Part shown: piece after piece, positions 45,403-57,250 of the stretch
Layout of the letters: the number at the start of each line of letters is the position of its first letter
Position numbering within the stretch: position 1 is the first letter of the stretch
Assembly: GCA_036172665.1 (NCBI GenBank)
Contig: CM069872.1
Span: forward strand, 39,480,101 to 39,544,100
Direction of reading: 5' to 3'
DNA from: Prosopocoilus inquinatus
Taxonomy: Eukaryota; Arthropoda; Insecta; Coleoptera; Lucanidae
Length of the DNA stretch: 64,000 bases
Position numbers and translations under genes: made by a program
Notes under the pieces: generated by a model
Database searches by the model: none
What the model saw: only the letters and a program-made list of their open reading frames with translations
What the model was told of the DNA's origin: nothing

Positions 45403-45639
45403 TGCTATTCGTAACCGGTTAGTCGGAAAAAATACCTTAAAAGCAGACTTATAATCATAGCTTATTGATGAAGTTGACCATATTAAAATCGGTCATTACT
45501 TCAATAGGCAACTGTTTTTGACGTTCCGAACAACAACCGACAAAGTGATCAAGCAGGGGAATTCCCTTTTTAACTGCGGCGCACAAGTGGTATTTTACCC
45601 ACCTTTGTCGGTCTAAGAGAGATTTTAATCGAGAAAAGG

Positions 45640-45797
45640 GGAAAAAGACAGTGTCCGTGTCCGTTTATGAGAGTGTCCGCTTAATAAAAAGAATTTTGTT
45701 AAAAGATCCTATAGAAAAATTCCGTCGCTATAAAATTGTCCGGTTACGAAGGGTGTCCGTTTATCAGAGGTGTCCGTAATGAGAGGTTACACTGTAT
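45640..45797. mobile_element. Terminal part of a small Tc1/pogo-type element (GTGTCCGTTTAT repeats)
   Basis: Repeated GTGTCCGT motifs lead to TGAGAGGTTACACTGTA at 45781-45797, a form typical of terminal repeats of pogo/Tc1-type MITEs. The opposite end is not clear. Confidence 0.4.
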
Positions 45798-45929
45798 AAC
45801 TTTGTTAATTAAAACGTGAAAAAAAAATACGTAGTTGGAATTCAGATTTATGGAAGCAATTTCCGAATTTACATTGACGCTTTATCCTCTGGATCAATTT
45901 GACGAAATCAAGTACGCAAAGAGCGCGTC

Positions 45930-46150
45930 GCGGTGCCTTTAATTCACTCCGGGGCGTCCGCGCCTGAACGCGAAGGGCGAGTTTTCTGCAAGGCGCGCGA
46001 CGCCGGCGTCGGTTCGAGCGCGCGCGACGCCGCGACGCATTCCGCGCCAGTCAACTTTGACCGCCGACGAGGACATGTTTTGGATTTTGCGGAGGACACG
46101 GCTTACGAGCGCTGCCGCATTATTAAACAGCATCAACAACAACAGCAGTG
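45930..46150 (+). CDS. CpG-rich possible first exon of an unidentified gene
   Basis: A sharply GC- and CpG-rich block in AT-rich surroundings ends at a strong donor, CAGTG|GTAAGTTC (46150/46151). An ATG at 46075 opens a 25-codon frame (MFWILRRTRLTSAAALLNS...) running into the donor in phase 1; its Arg-rich, acid-free start resembles a mitochondrial presequence. Another frame, open without an ATG, ends in a polyglutamine run before the donor (phase 2). It could equally be a non-coding 5' leader with a CpG-rich promoter. No following exon could be assigned with confidence. Confidence 0.4.
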
Positions 46151-47160
46151 GTAAGTTCTTTTTTAAATTAAAAATTATTTATTTATAAAGTTTCACGCTC
46201 GATTATTTCAGTTTCTTTTTTTTTTGGAACGGAAAACTTTTGCAAAACTAATTTACATTTTTAGATTTAGCGTCTTTTTCAACTAGGGAAACACGTAAAA
46301 CCTTGCAATTTTTTCTTATTTTAGTTTAGTTTTTAGTAAATAATTAAAATATTATGGCAAGAAGTTCTTTTTTCCAAATTCTACTCAAGTACTGCGTCTG
46401 TAGAAAAAAATTAAAGGGGCCATTTTTTAATTTTTGGAAAATACTCAGCTGTTTGCTTTCATTTAGACCAATCAAAAATTAATGACAAAAAAATGCACAC
46501 ACAACAGGCTGAATATTCTGTAACATGAACTATACGGTACTCACCATAAATGATCCCATTTGACAGTTTCGTAGCCATTACGCCAGCGTTTTCCAAACTG
46601 TGGGGCGCATAAGTCTTCAAAGGGGGACACAGCAGAATAAATATAAAAAAATTGAACGCAAATTGTGACTAATTTATCATCTTATTTTTTTTACGAGAAA
46701 TTGCTTATACAGGGTGACTACATGAATTCCTACCGCCTATAATTTCTTTATTTTTGACTTTAAAAAGAAGTCTTCATTATAAAACTCATACAGAGTGATT
46801 CAAAGTTTTTGCGGATGTTTACAGAAAAGCAATTGAACATCACGTAACTGAGATATAAACTGAAATTTTAATTTTTTAAACGGAACACTTGGTATCTTTA
46901 TACTTATTTGAAATCTGCAATGATAATCGCTTTTCTTTTTCCTAAAACAAATTTTATTTTTTAAAACTTTGTTTAATCAAAACCTAATATTTTGTCTAAG
47001 ACGGCGGGATCGGTGCCGACCGAGGAGGTCGATGAAAACTTGAAAGGGGCCAATGAACCTTTATTAGGGGTCTTTCAGGGTGTCGGAGTTGTGAAGCCTT
47101 GTGTAATGAAGATCTTGCTGAATAGTTTATAAAAAAAAGTAAAAAATTCACAGATAGTAT
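46151..47160. other. Gene-free stretch with a TACAGGGTGA element end
   Basis: AT-rich. TATACAGGGTGACTACATG at about 46708-46726 and CATACAGAGTGATTCAAAG near 46790 look like ends of small TA-flanked elements. No exon supported. Confidence 0.45.
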
Positions 47161-48250
47161 TAAATGTACTTGATTTAGTTCGAACAAAAGAGAAAAAAAA
47201 GACGTTCAATTGATTATCAAAATCAAAACACTCCTAAAATACGAATAAAATCGAATGAAATAAAAACAAAAGACGATCGTCAAACAAGACAGGACGACAA
47301 TAAAATTGTGTGAAACTCATTGAATCAAATCGACATAAACTGACTTTCAACAGAACCAAAAATTGAATTCAATTTAGTGATTAAAAAATAAAATAAATTC
47401 GCCAAAAATGGCGATCAATCGGCGGAATTAAAATGTAAAATAAAATAATCTTAAATCGTGGAGAGAAAACGAAAAACAAGATGATTAGTTGTTAATTTTA
47501 AAAGTAAAAAAAACAAAACGAATGAAATCGATTAAAAGAAGAAAACAAAGTTCCATAGATTGATTATATTAAAAGTTAAACAAAATAGAGTCAAATGAGG
47601 ATTGTATAAAAATAAAGATGATAAAGTTGGGACCAAAATAAAAATTATATAAAACTAGCAATAAGTCAAACTGATTTAAAAATTGAGAAACTTCGTCGCA
47701 AATTTTAACAAGACAAAGCGATCAGTGATTGATTTAAAAACAAAATAAAGTCAAATCGAATAAAAGAGAAAATAAAATGGCGATCAATCGACGGGATTAA
47801 AATGTAAAATAAATTCACACTCAATAAGTGAAAACCAAAACAAATCAGCTAAAAAGTAATGGTAAAGGGTACTTACAAAATAAAAACAAAATGAATAAAG
47901 AATATATTAAAAGGAAAAACAAAACACGATCAATTGATCATATTGAAAATTAAATGAAATAAAGTCGAATAAGGCATTTAAAAGAAGATGATCGTTGACG
48001 AAGATAAGACTAAAAGAAAAATTCTATAATATTAAAATAAAATCAAATCGAATCAAGACATTGGCGAATTTTTAATTGAGTTTGATTAAAAGAGAGAATC
48101 AAACTGAAATTGTATCAAGAAAAGAAAAAGACGATCGAGGTATTATTAAAAAATAAAATACAATAAAGTCAAATAGAATAATAAATTGTCACGATTTAAC
48201 AAAATTGCATAAAACATTATTAGTACATCTACACTTATTATTATTTTTTT
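47160..48250. repeat. A-rich, strand-asymmetric low-complexity tract
   Basis: About 1.1 kb in which the plus strand is dominated by A with scattered GATCGA and ATAAAATCGAAT motifs and few runs of T. Recurrent words (AAAATGGCGATCAATCG at about 47405 and 47775) suggest decayed tandem repeats. No coding frame. Confidence 0.6.
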
Positions 48251-50171
48251 AATTTTATTTAAATCTAAATGGGATCGACGGAAATTTTTATTTTCTTGTA
48301 TGGGGTGGGTGGCTTTTTTGGAAAAAAAATCTATGAAGATATGCAATGCAAACAAGCTTCAATAAAGCAAATGTGCTGTTATTGCGAGTTTTGAAACGCA
48401 AGGACGAGTCTCAAATATTTTATAAATACTATGAAAGCATTTTATTTGTAATCACTTAGCATCAGTGTTCAAGTTCTAGAATCGACGGGGGAGGGGGGTG
48501 TGAATCATAATACAGCTCAAAATGGGGCCGCGAAACCTAAAATTTGGGAAACGCTGCCTTACGCTGAATGTTCTTAAGAGTGTGGTTCGCATGCAGGAGT
48601 ATCATTTAAGTTGAGCGTCGTAGTAAGTATGTTTTGTCTGTCGTTAAAGAAATAAGCACTGAAGGGGGAAAGGGGGCGATTTTACCATTAAGTTATCCTG
48701 CCCGACCAAGGACATTAAATTTCAGGAATATCATGCTCAAAATAAGTTAATGATATATAAATAAATATATCATAATTATAAACAAAGAGAAAACTCTTCA
48801 TTAAATCTTTTTTTTAATTTTTTTTATTATAAATTAAGTATACAGGGTGAATTCACTAGTACTGCAAATAAAATAAAAGACAGTAACAGCAACAAATGTT
48901 ACAGAATATGAGATAAATTAAGTTAGAATGAATTAAAAATTAGCGTAAGTTCACGTTGAGAAATACAATGCAACGTTTTGTAAGTAAATCGGTAAAACTT
49001 CAATAAAATAAAATTTTTACGATTATTCGCGAAGCATGGCTACGCTACTGGCTCTTATTACGTGGCGCGTTCGGATCAGCTGGTTTTTAAAGCGCGGTTT
49101 ACATCCACTTAACATAAGTAGCCTAACGACAAATAATAATGCAATTCCTACTCGTGTGTATTCAGCACAACGTCATGTATATTACGTTATGTTGAATGTA
49201 ACTGAGTATGGGCAAGCCTGCCTGCGTGTGTTTCAACTTTCATTTTCCATTATGTTTTTTTATATTATTTTTTTATTGAGAAATATTACAGGTTTCGAGG
49301 ATTGCGCAACTATTAAAATCACTCGGTATTTAGTATTTAAATTTAGCATAAACACCTACAGGTTCTCAATAAGCCAAGACAAAGCAACTAAAATGTTATA
49401 AACATAAATATTTATCATCCCTTGCCAGTTGCTAAGCTGCTAACGATTCGGTTGTCATAGCATCAATTCCATCGATATTTATCTCTAATAGTTAAGGCCC
49501 AGTTCTACAATTCCAGTTTAACTTTAAGCGATTTGTTACGGGTTTAAACTTCTGCGTAAATTATATAAATGGGCCTTAATGACTGTCATAAATTTTAAAC
49601 GCCTTCTAAACCAGGGACATTAAATGACGTTTAATATTGTGAATATTATTACCTAAGTAACTGTAACTTTCGAAGCGAAGTAACGTGGAGTAGTCGGTTG
49701 TAGTTTATTCTCGAAAAGAAATCTACCATAGAAGCATAGGGGGTGATTTATGAAGCGTTTAGAAGGGAGGTGAAATTTTAATTCAACAGCTAGTTAAATA
49801 ATCTGCATGATGAAGAAAAAGATGTATGTTTTTTTAAAAAAGAGGATATTTAATAAGCAGATCAGTTTTCAACGTTATGATTATCATTAATAGGAAATTT
49901 TAAATACATTAAAAAGTTACATAATTAACTGTTATTTTTATTCTACATAAATTCTTTTATTCAGCAGTGAGTAAATTAAATACAACCGCGAACAGGGCCG
50001 GATAAACGGGAGGGCGAAACGGGCGATTGCCCAGGGCGCCAATTATGAGGGGCGCTGAACTATATATATTATTAATAACTATAAATTAATATTATTTCTG
50101 CCTATAATAAAACAATAAATTTCTGACATTCTTAAATAACTCATAAGCTGCTCTTCCAAATGTCAACATAT
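48251..50171. other. Gene-free stretch with fragments of small elements
   Basis: Contains TATACAGGGTGAATTC near 48840, a short inverted element TAAGGCCCA...TGGGCCTTA at 49493-49578, and a GGGCCGGATAAACGGGAGGGCG block near 49997. The 121-codon frame at 49036-49401 shows no domain and AT-driven composition, so it is not called. Confidence 0.5.
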
Positions 50172-51090
50172 TATACAGCGTCTTTCAAAAAGTGTGCTAC
50201 AAATGGAACTTTTTTTTATTATCGATTTTTATATAAATTTATTGAGGCAGAACTCTTCTGCATCTCTTAAGATCAAGTTGGGAAATGTCAGATGAAATTT
50301 GTCTTAAACGATGTACAGCGTGGACGCTTAAAAATGAAGAGTAAACTGCTCTTATTTAACAAGATATAGCAAAATTTAATAAGAATAAGTCGTCCAGAAT
50401 TAAAAGTTATAGCCAGATATGAGATTACAACCTCCTATCACAAAAATAAGAAACGATTACAATTTGTTGTGAACCACTCTTTATACACACTACATTAGGA
50501 AATGCTGGTAGAATTATTGTCTCCCAAAATGATATGAGTAGGAAAGTACGAGATTCGTTCTTATTTTTCAAATACTTCATTTGGTTCTGAGTGATTATTT
50601 CAATGAATTGCTATCATGCTACAAAAAAACACAAACTTTCGGAACGCATTGAAATAGTTTGATCAGAAATAAATGAAATAATTGAGAAATAAGAACGAAT
50701 TTAGAATTTTCGTACTCATACTATGTTAGGGGATACTTTAACCCCACCAGTATTTCCTCATGAGGCGTATGTACAGAGTAGTTCACAATAAATTGTGATT
50801 TTTCCATTTTTGAGATAGGAGGCTGTAATTTCATATGTAGTTATAAATTATAATTTTGAACAATTTATTTTTATGACATTCCCTGTATCTTATGAAATAA
50901 GAGCACTTTACTCTTAAGCGGCCTTCATTTCTCGGTGTCCACGCTATATATCGTTCAAGATAAATTTTATCTGATATTTCTCAATTTGATTTTAAGGGAT
51001 GCAGAAGTATTTTGCTTCAATAAATTTTTATAAAAGTCGACAATAAAAAGAATTCCTATTTGTAGTACACTTTTTGAAAGACACAGTATA
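50172..51090. mobile_element. ~919-bp MITE with very long (~330 bp) inverted repeats
   Basis: The left end TATACAGCGTCTTTCAAAAA at 50172 is mirrored by TTTTTGAAAGACACAGTATA ending at 51090. The arms (about 50172-50510 and 50735-51090) stay alignable throughout (GCAGAACTC..TGCATC, GTCCACGC, ATAGGAGG blocks). Ends carry TA, as for Tc1/mariner-like target duplications. No coding capacity. Confidence 0.75.
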
Positions 51091-51237
51091 TTTTTGAATT
51101 CAGGAAAAAAATGTATACATTAATAAACAGCACACAGGCTGTCCCATTAAAGAAAAATTGTGTCTTTTTCTACAATTTGCGGTGCGCTTTAATAAAACTT
51201 CTAAGATAGAGCGTAAAATATATTAAAAAATTGTATA

Positions 51238-52004
51238 TACAGTGTGTCCACGGATCGACTTAACAAGAGGAAGAACTTTTTTAATATCAGTTTTACGCAA
51301 AAAATGTTTCTTTACAAAGAGTTCTGCTTCTCAAGGAACTTCAGAAACGATCATTAAATTATTTTAAATTTTGAGCTACTGTCTAAAAAATCTAAAAAAA
51401 ATCAAAGTTCTTAATCTCGTGTCCCAGATTCCAAAGTAACGTTTGATCTTAGGCAAAAAATGCATTATTTACAAAAAAATTCTACTGTTCGAGAATCTTC
51501 AGAAACCAAACATAAATTTAAATTGTTTTGCCGACAAGATATCTGAAACCTTCAAATTCAAATAAAAATTAACTGATTTCTTTTATTGACTTTATGCATT
51601 CTGGATAAAAACATTAATCTTTCCGGAAAACCTGAGACACCATACCATATTTTAATCCTGAAATACACAGTGTCTGATGATTTTATATTTTTGATTTTCA
51701 AGTTATAGAAAATAATAATTCTTTTATGCCCGATTTCTTCACCTCCTGATAAATTTATCTGTTAGGTATTATTCTTGGAAACCATTGTATCGATAATAGT
51801 TTCCGACGATACTACCTGGCAGATAAATTTATCCGTAGGTGAAGAAATCGGGCCTTAGACAGTGTGTAGCTCAAAATTTAAATTTAATGATCGTTTCTGA
51901 AGTTTCTTGTGAAGCAAAACTTTTTGTAAAGAATCATTTCTTTTTGCGTAAAATTGAAAAAAGTTTTTCTCCTGTCAAGTCGATCCGTGGACACACTGTC
52001 TGTA
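51238..52004. mobile_element. MITE with ~150-bp inverted repeats and a nested palindrome
   Basis: TACAGTGTGTCCACGGATCG at 51238 is mirrored by CGATCCGTGGACACACTG ending near 51999, with about 150-bp arms. Inside, CCCGATTTCTTCACC...ATAAATTTATCTG (51729-51760) is mirrored at 51821-51853, which looks like a second, nested MITE. Confidence 0.7.
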
Positions 52005-52009
52005 GCATC

Positions 52010-52490
52010 AACGGAATACCTCCAAAAGAGAAACAAAAGAATACGAACAAAACGGAAATAAGCTAGAATACGGGAACGATAAACATAATAACATGAACGA
52101 TTCTATTAAAAAAAAGATAAAAATCCTTACGAAGACCGAAGATAACTTGCAACAAAAACAAGTGAAGGAGAAAAAACTACAACGAGAAAGGTGAACGCGA
52201 AAAAAACAAAAAGAAAACGAATACGTGGGGCGCTGTCGAAAGATAATCAACGATTCTCTGCCTAAAAAAACGACTTAAAAGAAACTAAAGAAAAATTAAG
52301 AATCACTGCAAGGAGAAAATACAGTAAAAAAATACAATGATCAAAAATACTTTAGGAAGACCAGCGAACTTATTTTTAAAAAATGCCAAGAGAAAAACTG
52401 AAACTAAAAGTAAGGAGAGAAAACACAAATGATCGACAATTTTCCGGCAAACTGTAAGAAAACAAAAGAGGAGAAACAAGGGCGAAAAAT
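52010..52490. repeat. Purine-rich asymmetric tract
   Basis: The plus strand is strongly A/G-rich (AAAAGAGAAACAAAAGAATA and similar) for about 480 bp, comparable in style to 47160-48250. No coding exon on either strand. Confidence 0.5.
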
Positions 52491-53339
52491 TTTACAGATT
52501 TTTTGAAGATGTAAACCAGTCTTACTTTGGTAACTTTGCACAAATACGTTTCAATTTTTAACTGTGGTAGTCGTCATTTGCTTTTCTTATTTTCTTTAGA
52601 AGTTTTCTTTTATTTTTTTTGCAATTCCAATCTTGTTAGTCAGAAATTATTTCTTTCATTGTTTTTAATTGTTTCCAGACTCTTGACGAAGTTGAACCAA
52701 AATGCCGTCTTAATTTTGTTTTAATTGACGGTAAAATGACACAGGACAATTTTAATTAAGAATTTTATCCTGTATCGTTTGGTAAAATATTATACAGGGT
52801 GTTCTATGTCTTTTTGTATTTGTTTCGTAAACGCGATGTTCAGTTGTTCTTTTTTTCAGACTGTATCGTTGCTGTTTGCTTCCATTTATTTGTTAATTTA
52901 ACCGAATTTGTAGCTTCCATAAATAAAGTTAGCAACAATACCGACTTGAATTTGATAATATATGTTATCGTATAAAAACGGTTTGAAAATTGTTTAGCCC
53001 GGGGCACCGAAACGCCTATATTCGGTCCGCATTTTCGTATCGGACATAGCATACAGCACATTAGAATATGCTGAACTAAATTTTTATCGGACGCGCTTAA
53101 TTGCACAGAACTGTGCAGTATCAGTCGTTCGAAAAGCTCACAGATTTCTTGCTATTACTTTAAAATGTATTATAAGTTGTTGTATGTGATAGTTTATCAC
53201 AGAATATTTTAAACATTTTATGACCAAAATGTTTAAAGTATGTCATGTGTAAATATTAGATTGCAGATGCATTATTACTTTTTACAGAATACTGCATCTC
53301 AGTTAAATGTTGTATTTGACTTTAATCGACTTCCTTTGA
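52491..53339. other. Gene-free stretch
   Basis: Contains a TATACAGGGTGTTC terminus near 52791, another small TA-flanked element end. A slightly CpG-richer part at 52980-53110 shows no supported exon. Confidence 0.45.
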
Positions 53340-53845
53340 AAAGTGACAAAACCTATTAATACTCGTACTATTTACTTTATCAAAAATCAGATCCAAAAGT
53401 CTCTGTTTATAATCACTTTCAAAGTTGCTTATTACAAAATCAATAAGTTATTAGCTTTAGTACGTTCAAGCGGAATGTCTTTAAACAGTCTAAACATAAC
53501 TTCAATAAAATTGTTTGTATCTGCCTCTCGAGTTAGCAATCCTTTTCTAAAAAACAACACCAAGATTGTAAATCATTATCAATTTTGTTTTTTTTTACAT
53601 AATTTTCAAAATCTTTGTATTTGCACTCTTTCTTGAATGTTTCTAAGCTCAAGTGAAGTTCTTACTGGTTTTTTGCATAAAGAATATTTCTAAATAATCT
53701 ATCTATAGTGGCCTTGCCTAAATTCTTTAGGAATATTATTTTTGGAAGTATCTAACCACTTCCAAACAGCTTTCAAAACATGAAATACACATAAAAGCAT
53801 GGTTGACGAAGGCCAGTATTTCTGAAGAATTTTCTTTTCGGTCAT
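53340..53845 (-). pseudogene. MULE-type transposase, C-terminal part
   Basis: On the minus strand, broken frames read WPSSTMLLCVFHVLKAVWKW near 53740-53800, then NNIPKEFRQG, and further on TNNFIEVMFRLFKDIPLERT near 53460-53520. These are the conserved blocks after the third catalytic region of insect Mutator-like (MULE) transposases. Stops and frameshifts make it a relic. It is separated from its N-terminal part by the L2-like element at 53846-56576. Confidence 0.75.
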
Positions 53846-56576
53846 ATAAATAATAATAAAGACTTCGAAATATGCGCCGTAAAGTTAAAAATCTCCGACC
53901 AATCCTTTATTATCTTAAATCTTTACAGATCACCCTGTGGATCAATTGATTGTTTCATGTCGTCTTTACAACAGACTCTTATACGCGTTGCAAACACTAA
54001 CTCAACCATAATTATATGCGGAGATTTCAACGTAAATTTTCTAGAAGAATCCCAAACCAAGAATGATATTGTTAATCTATTTCTAGAATATAATATTAAA
54101 CAAAGCGTATTCGTTCCAACACGAGTTACAAATCATTCCGCCACTTTAATCGACAAAATTTTCACTGATGGGACATTTTTACCAACGAATGTCCAAGTGA
54201 CCGGTACACATTTGTCAGACCATTCATTTCAAATTTTAGATATATCTATTAAATTAAAAGACATGCATCATTCACTAAGTAGATCTTTTTCGGAAATTAA
54301 TATCCATCATTTTGAGCACTTACTGCAAAATGAAAACTGGCAGAAAATGGAAGAAGCAATAGATTTTCAAAGTAAATTCTCTGCTTTTTATAATCGCCTA
54401 TTAACGCATTTCAATTCGGCTTTCCCTATTCGTAAAACGAAAACGAAATATAGAAACGGAACACCTTGGTACAGTAATCAATTAAAAAACCTACATAATT
54501 TGCTAAAAGAACTAAGTGACATGCACAAATATTATAAAACTAATACGTTGAAGCACAGATTAGCTTATGTCCGGAAACTATACAAACAAAAATTAATCGA
54601 ATCAAAAAAGAATTACTACAATAAAAAGATTACCGCATCTAGTAACTTGCCGAAAATATGTTAGCAAATAATCAACTCAACATCTTGTAAAGATAAGTTC
54701 AACATGCCTAATGAGTTGTACGTTAACGAAACCATTCATAAAGATCCTTATCAAATTGCCAATGCTCTCAATGAAGCATTTCTAGACATACCCAAAACAA
54801 GTCAAATCCCGACCCCCAGAAATAATGCATCACAAACAAATATGTCTTCAATCTTTTTATATCCCACAACAGGTGTTGAAATTTCTAAAATTATTAATAA
54901 ATTTTCCTCCCAAAAGTCAAGCGGTTCAGATAACATTCCCGGTTTTATTTTAAGCAAAGTTAATGATCATATATCGGAATCCCTATCACACATAATTAAT
55001 TTGTCGTTCGAAGGATATTATCCCGATTTATTGAAACGCTCAAAAATAATTCCCGTTTATAAAAATAAAGGTTAAACATCTAACTGCGCCAATTATCGAC
55101 CAATCGCCTTACAGTGTTCCATTGCAAAAATATTTGAGTCCGCTGTTAGTGATCGATTAGTAAACTTTTTGGAAAAAAATAATTTACTCACTCTTTACCA
55201 GCACGGTTTTCGGAAAAAACGTTCAACTGAGACTGCTTCTTGTTTAAGGAATATTAGATTCCTTAAACAAGAAGCAAAAAGTCGCAGCTGTCTTTTTTGA
55301 TATGTCAAGGGCGTTCGATACTATCGATCACACCCTTTTATTAAATAAACTCAGTAATATTGGCATTCGTGGACCGGCACTCGCTTGGTTAAGGGAATAC
55401 TTGAATAATCGCACTCAATACGTACAAATTAATAACACGCTGTCATCTTTAAGATATAATAATACCGGAGTTCCACAGGGATCATTGTTAGGCCCGTTGC
55501 TATTCATTATCTTTATTTATTTATCTTATCTAACACTTTCAACACCTAGTAAATTCATTTTATATGCGGACGATTCAACTATTCTTACTGCAGCTAGGGA
55601 TCTAGAAACGTTAATTTACAACTCACGCAATATCGTTAATGAGATGTGCGATTACTGTTGTAGTAATGCTTTGGTTCTGAACTCGTTCAAGACAAATTTC
55701 ATTAACTTTGTAACCAAAAATAATAATATCAATAACAGTTTATTAATAAAACTAAAAGGTAAATCGATTGAACAAGTGCATAACACAAAATTCTTAGGTA
55801 TTTACATGGACGAAAAGCTAACGTGGAACAAGCACATTGATTACTTGTGTGCCAAAATGAGCTTAGTGTGTTTCGTTTTAAAACGATTATACGAATTTAT
55901 AAATCCAAATGTTCTCAGATTGGCTTACTTTGGTCTTTTTCAATCCGTGATCTCATACGGTATTATTTTCTGGGGAGGTGATTCGAGTGTAAATATACAA
56001 AAATTATTTATTATCAAAAAAAAAGTTCTTCGTATAATCTGTGGTGAAAATTATAGAGCGCACTGCAAACCACTATTTTTTAAGAGAGAAATATTAACGT
56101 TACCCTCACTTTATATTTTTAACCTAGTCACATACATTAGAAATAACATTACAAAATTTCCGTCTAATTATTCATTTCATGATTACGAAACAAGAATACG
56201 TTGTAATTTTCATGTACCATACAATCGACTGACAGTATGCTGTACCGGTCCTTCACACAATGGGATTAAATTTTACAACAAGCTCCCATCAAATATCAGA
56301 TCCGCAAAAAGTATAAATATTTTCAAAAAACAAGTGAAGGAATTACTGTTAGAAAGACAATACTACTCAATTCAGGAATTTTTAAATAATTGAAATTTAT
56401 ACTGTAATTTTACGACTAAAAGTTTTAACTTGTCTTGTACTACGTGACTTGATATTATATTAGTTAAGTTATTTTGTATTTTATATTTATCCTACGACAT
56501 ATTCTTATACCCTGAAGTATATATTTATTGTATATTACAGTGGTGACGAATAAAGATTTATTATTACTATTATTAT
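53846..56576 (+). mobile_element. L2/CR1-type non-LTR retrotransposon, 5'-truncated
   Basis: About 2.7 kb with endonuclease and reverse transcriptase on the plus strand and a 3' end made of ATT-type microsatellite (about 56557-56576), as in L2/CR1-like elements. The insertion splits a MULE transposase immediately after its conserved DDD-coding triplets; short TCAT repeats at both junctions may be the target duplication. Confidence 0.82.
53861..56393 (+). pseudogene. Endonuclease-reverse transcriptase ORF with two stops and a frameshift
   Basis: The frame carries the end of an APE-type endonuclease (IILNLYRSP, IIICGDFNVNF, THLSDHSF), runs to an in-frame TAG at 54662-54664, continues in the same frame to TAA at 55073-55075 just before NYRPIAL, then shifts frame within the inverted repeat at 55232-55272. 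The RT palm follows in the new frame: SRAFDTIDH, GVPQGSLLGPLLF and the catalytic YADDS, and ends at 56393 (363 codons from 55302). The copy is inactive but little decayed. Confidence 0.85.
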
Positions 56577-57250
56577 TATATCATCATCAGTAATAATTTT
56601 TGGTGTTAAATTAACTGAATTAATACTAATTAAATTTTGAACTGATACATCAAACACCTCTTCTTTTTGACTGGTTGAAATAATACATCCTAACGGTATA
56701 CCTCCCCAACCATTGAATGAGTTGCAAAAAATAGAGTTTGTGATTTTGGACATCGCAGTTGCTAGTAGCATCAACAAATAAAATTTCAGCTGACTGGCAA
56801 ATTTCCTTGGACGCCCTCTTCATTATTGGCGTACAAAATGCAACTGCATAGTGATCTCCGATTAGACTAATTTGGTAATAAACATCGGTCCTCGTAACCA
56901 AATTTTCCTCTAATTTCGTTATTCTTTCTTCACAATTCAGTTTGAAGTGTTGCTTCCAAATATTTTGAAAATTGGATTTTTAGGACAAAAATGACTATCT
57001 GATGACCAAACTTCGTATTTTCAACAAACTCTTGCATCTTCTTAAAACAAAAACTATGACAGGTCATAGCACAAGGCCATTCGCTCGCTAAAGCATCAGG
57101 ACATTTTGCTCGAGACTTCCTTTTTGATGCATGGACAATTAAGACATTTTAGCTGGACATTCTATATTTTTAGATCTAAGTGGTTTTTTACTGGGCTGAG
57201 GTAGCTTATGAACAGTGGTTTCGAAATGGCAATGATAATGTCTTTTATAA
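56577..57250 (-). pseudogene. MULE-type transposase, N-terminal and catalytic part
   Basis: Minus-strand frames read EILFVDATSNCDVQNHKLYF (first catalytic Asp region), then in another frame GGIPLGCIISTSQKEE and PKIITDDD ending at the retrotransposon junction. Upstream (about 57000-57150) are Cys/His-containing stretches such as CPDALASEWPCAMTCHSFC. This is a decayed MULE interrupted by the L2-like element; its remainder is 53845-53340. Confidence 0.75.

Noticed and set aside
49036..49401. 121-codon open frame
   Set aside because: Composition follows the AT-rich background and no motif or neighbouring splice site supports it.
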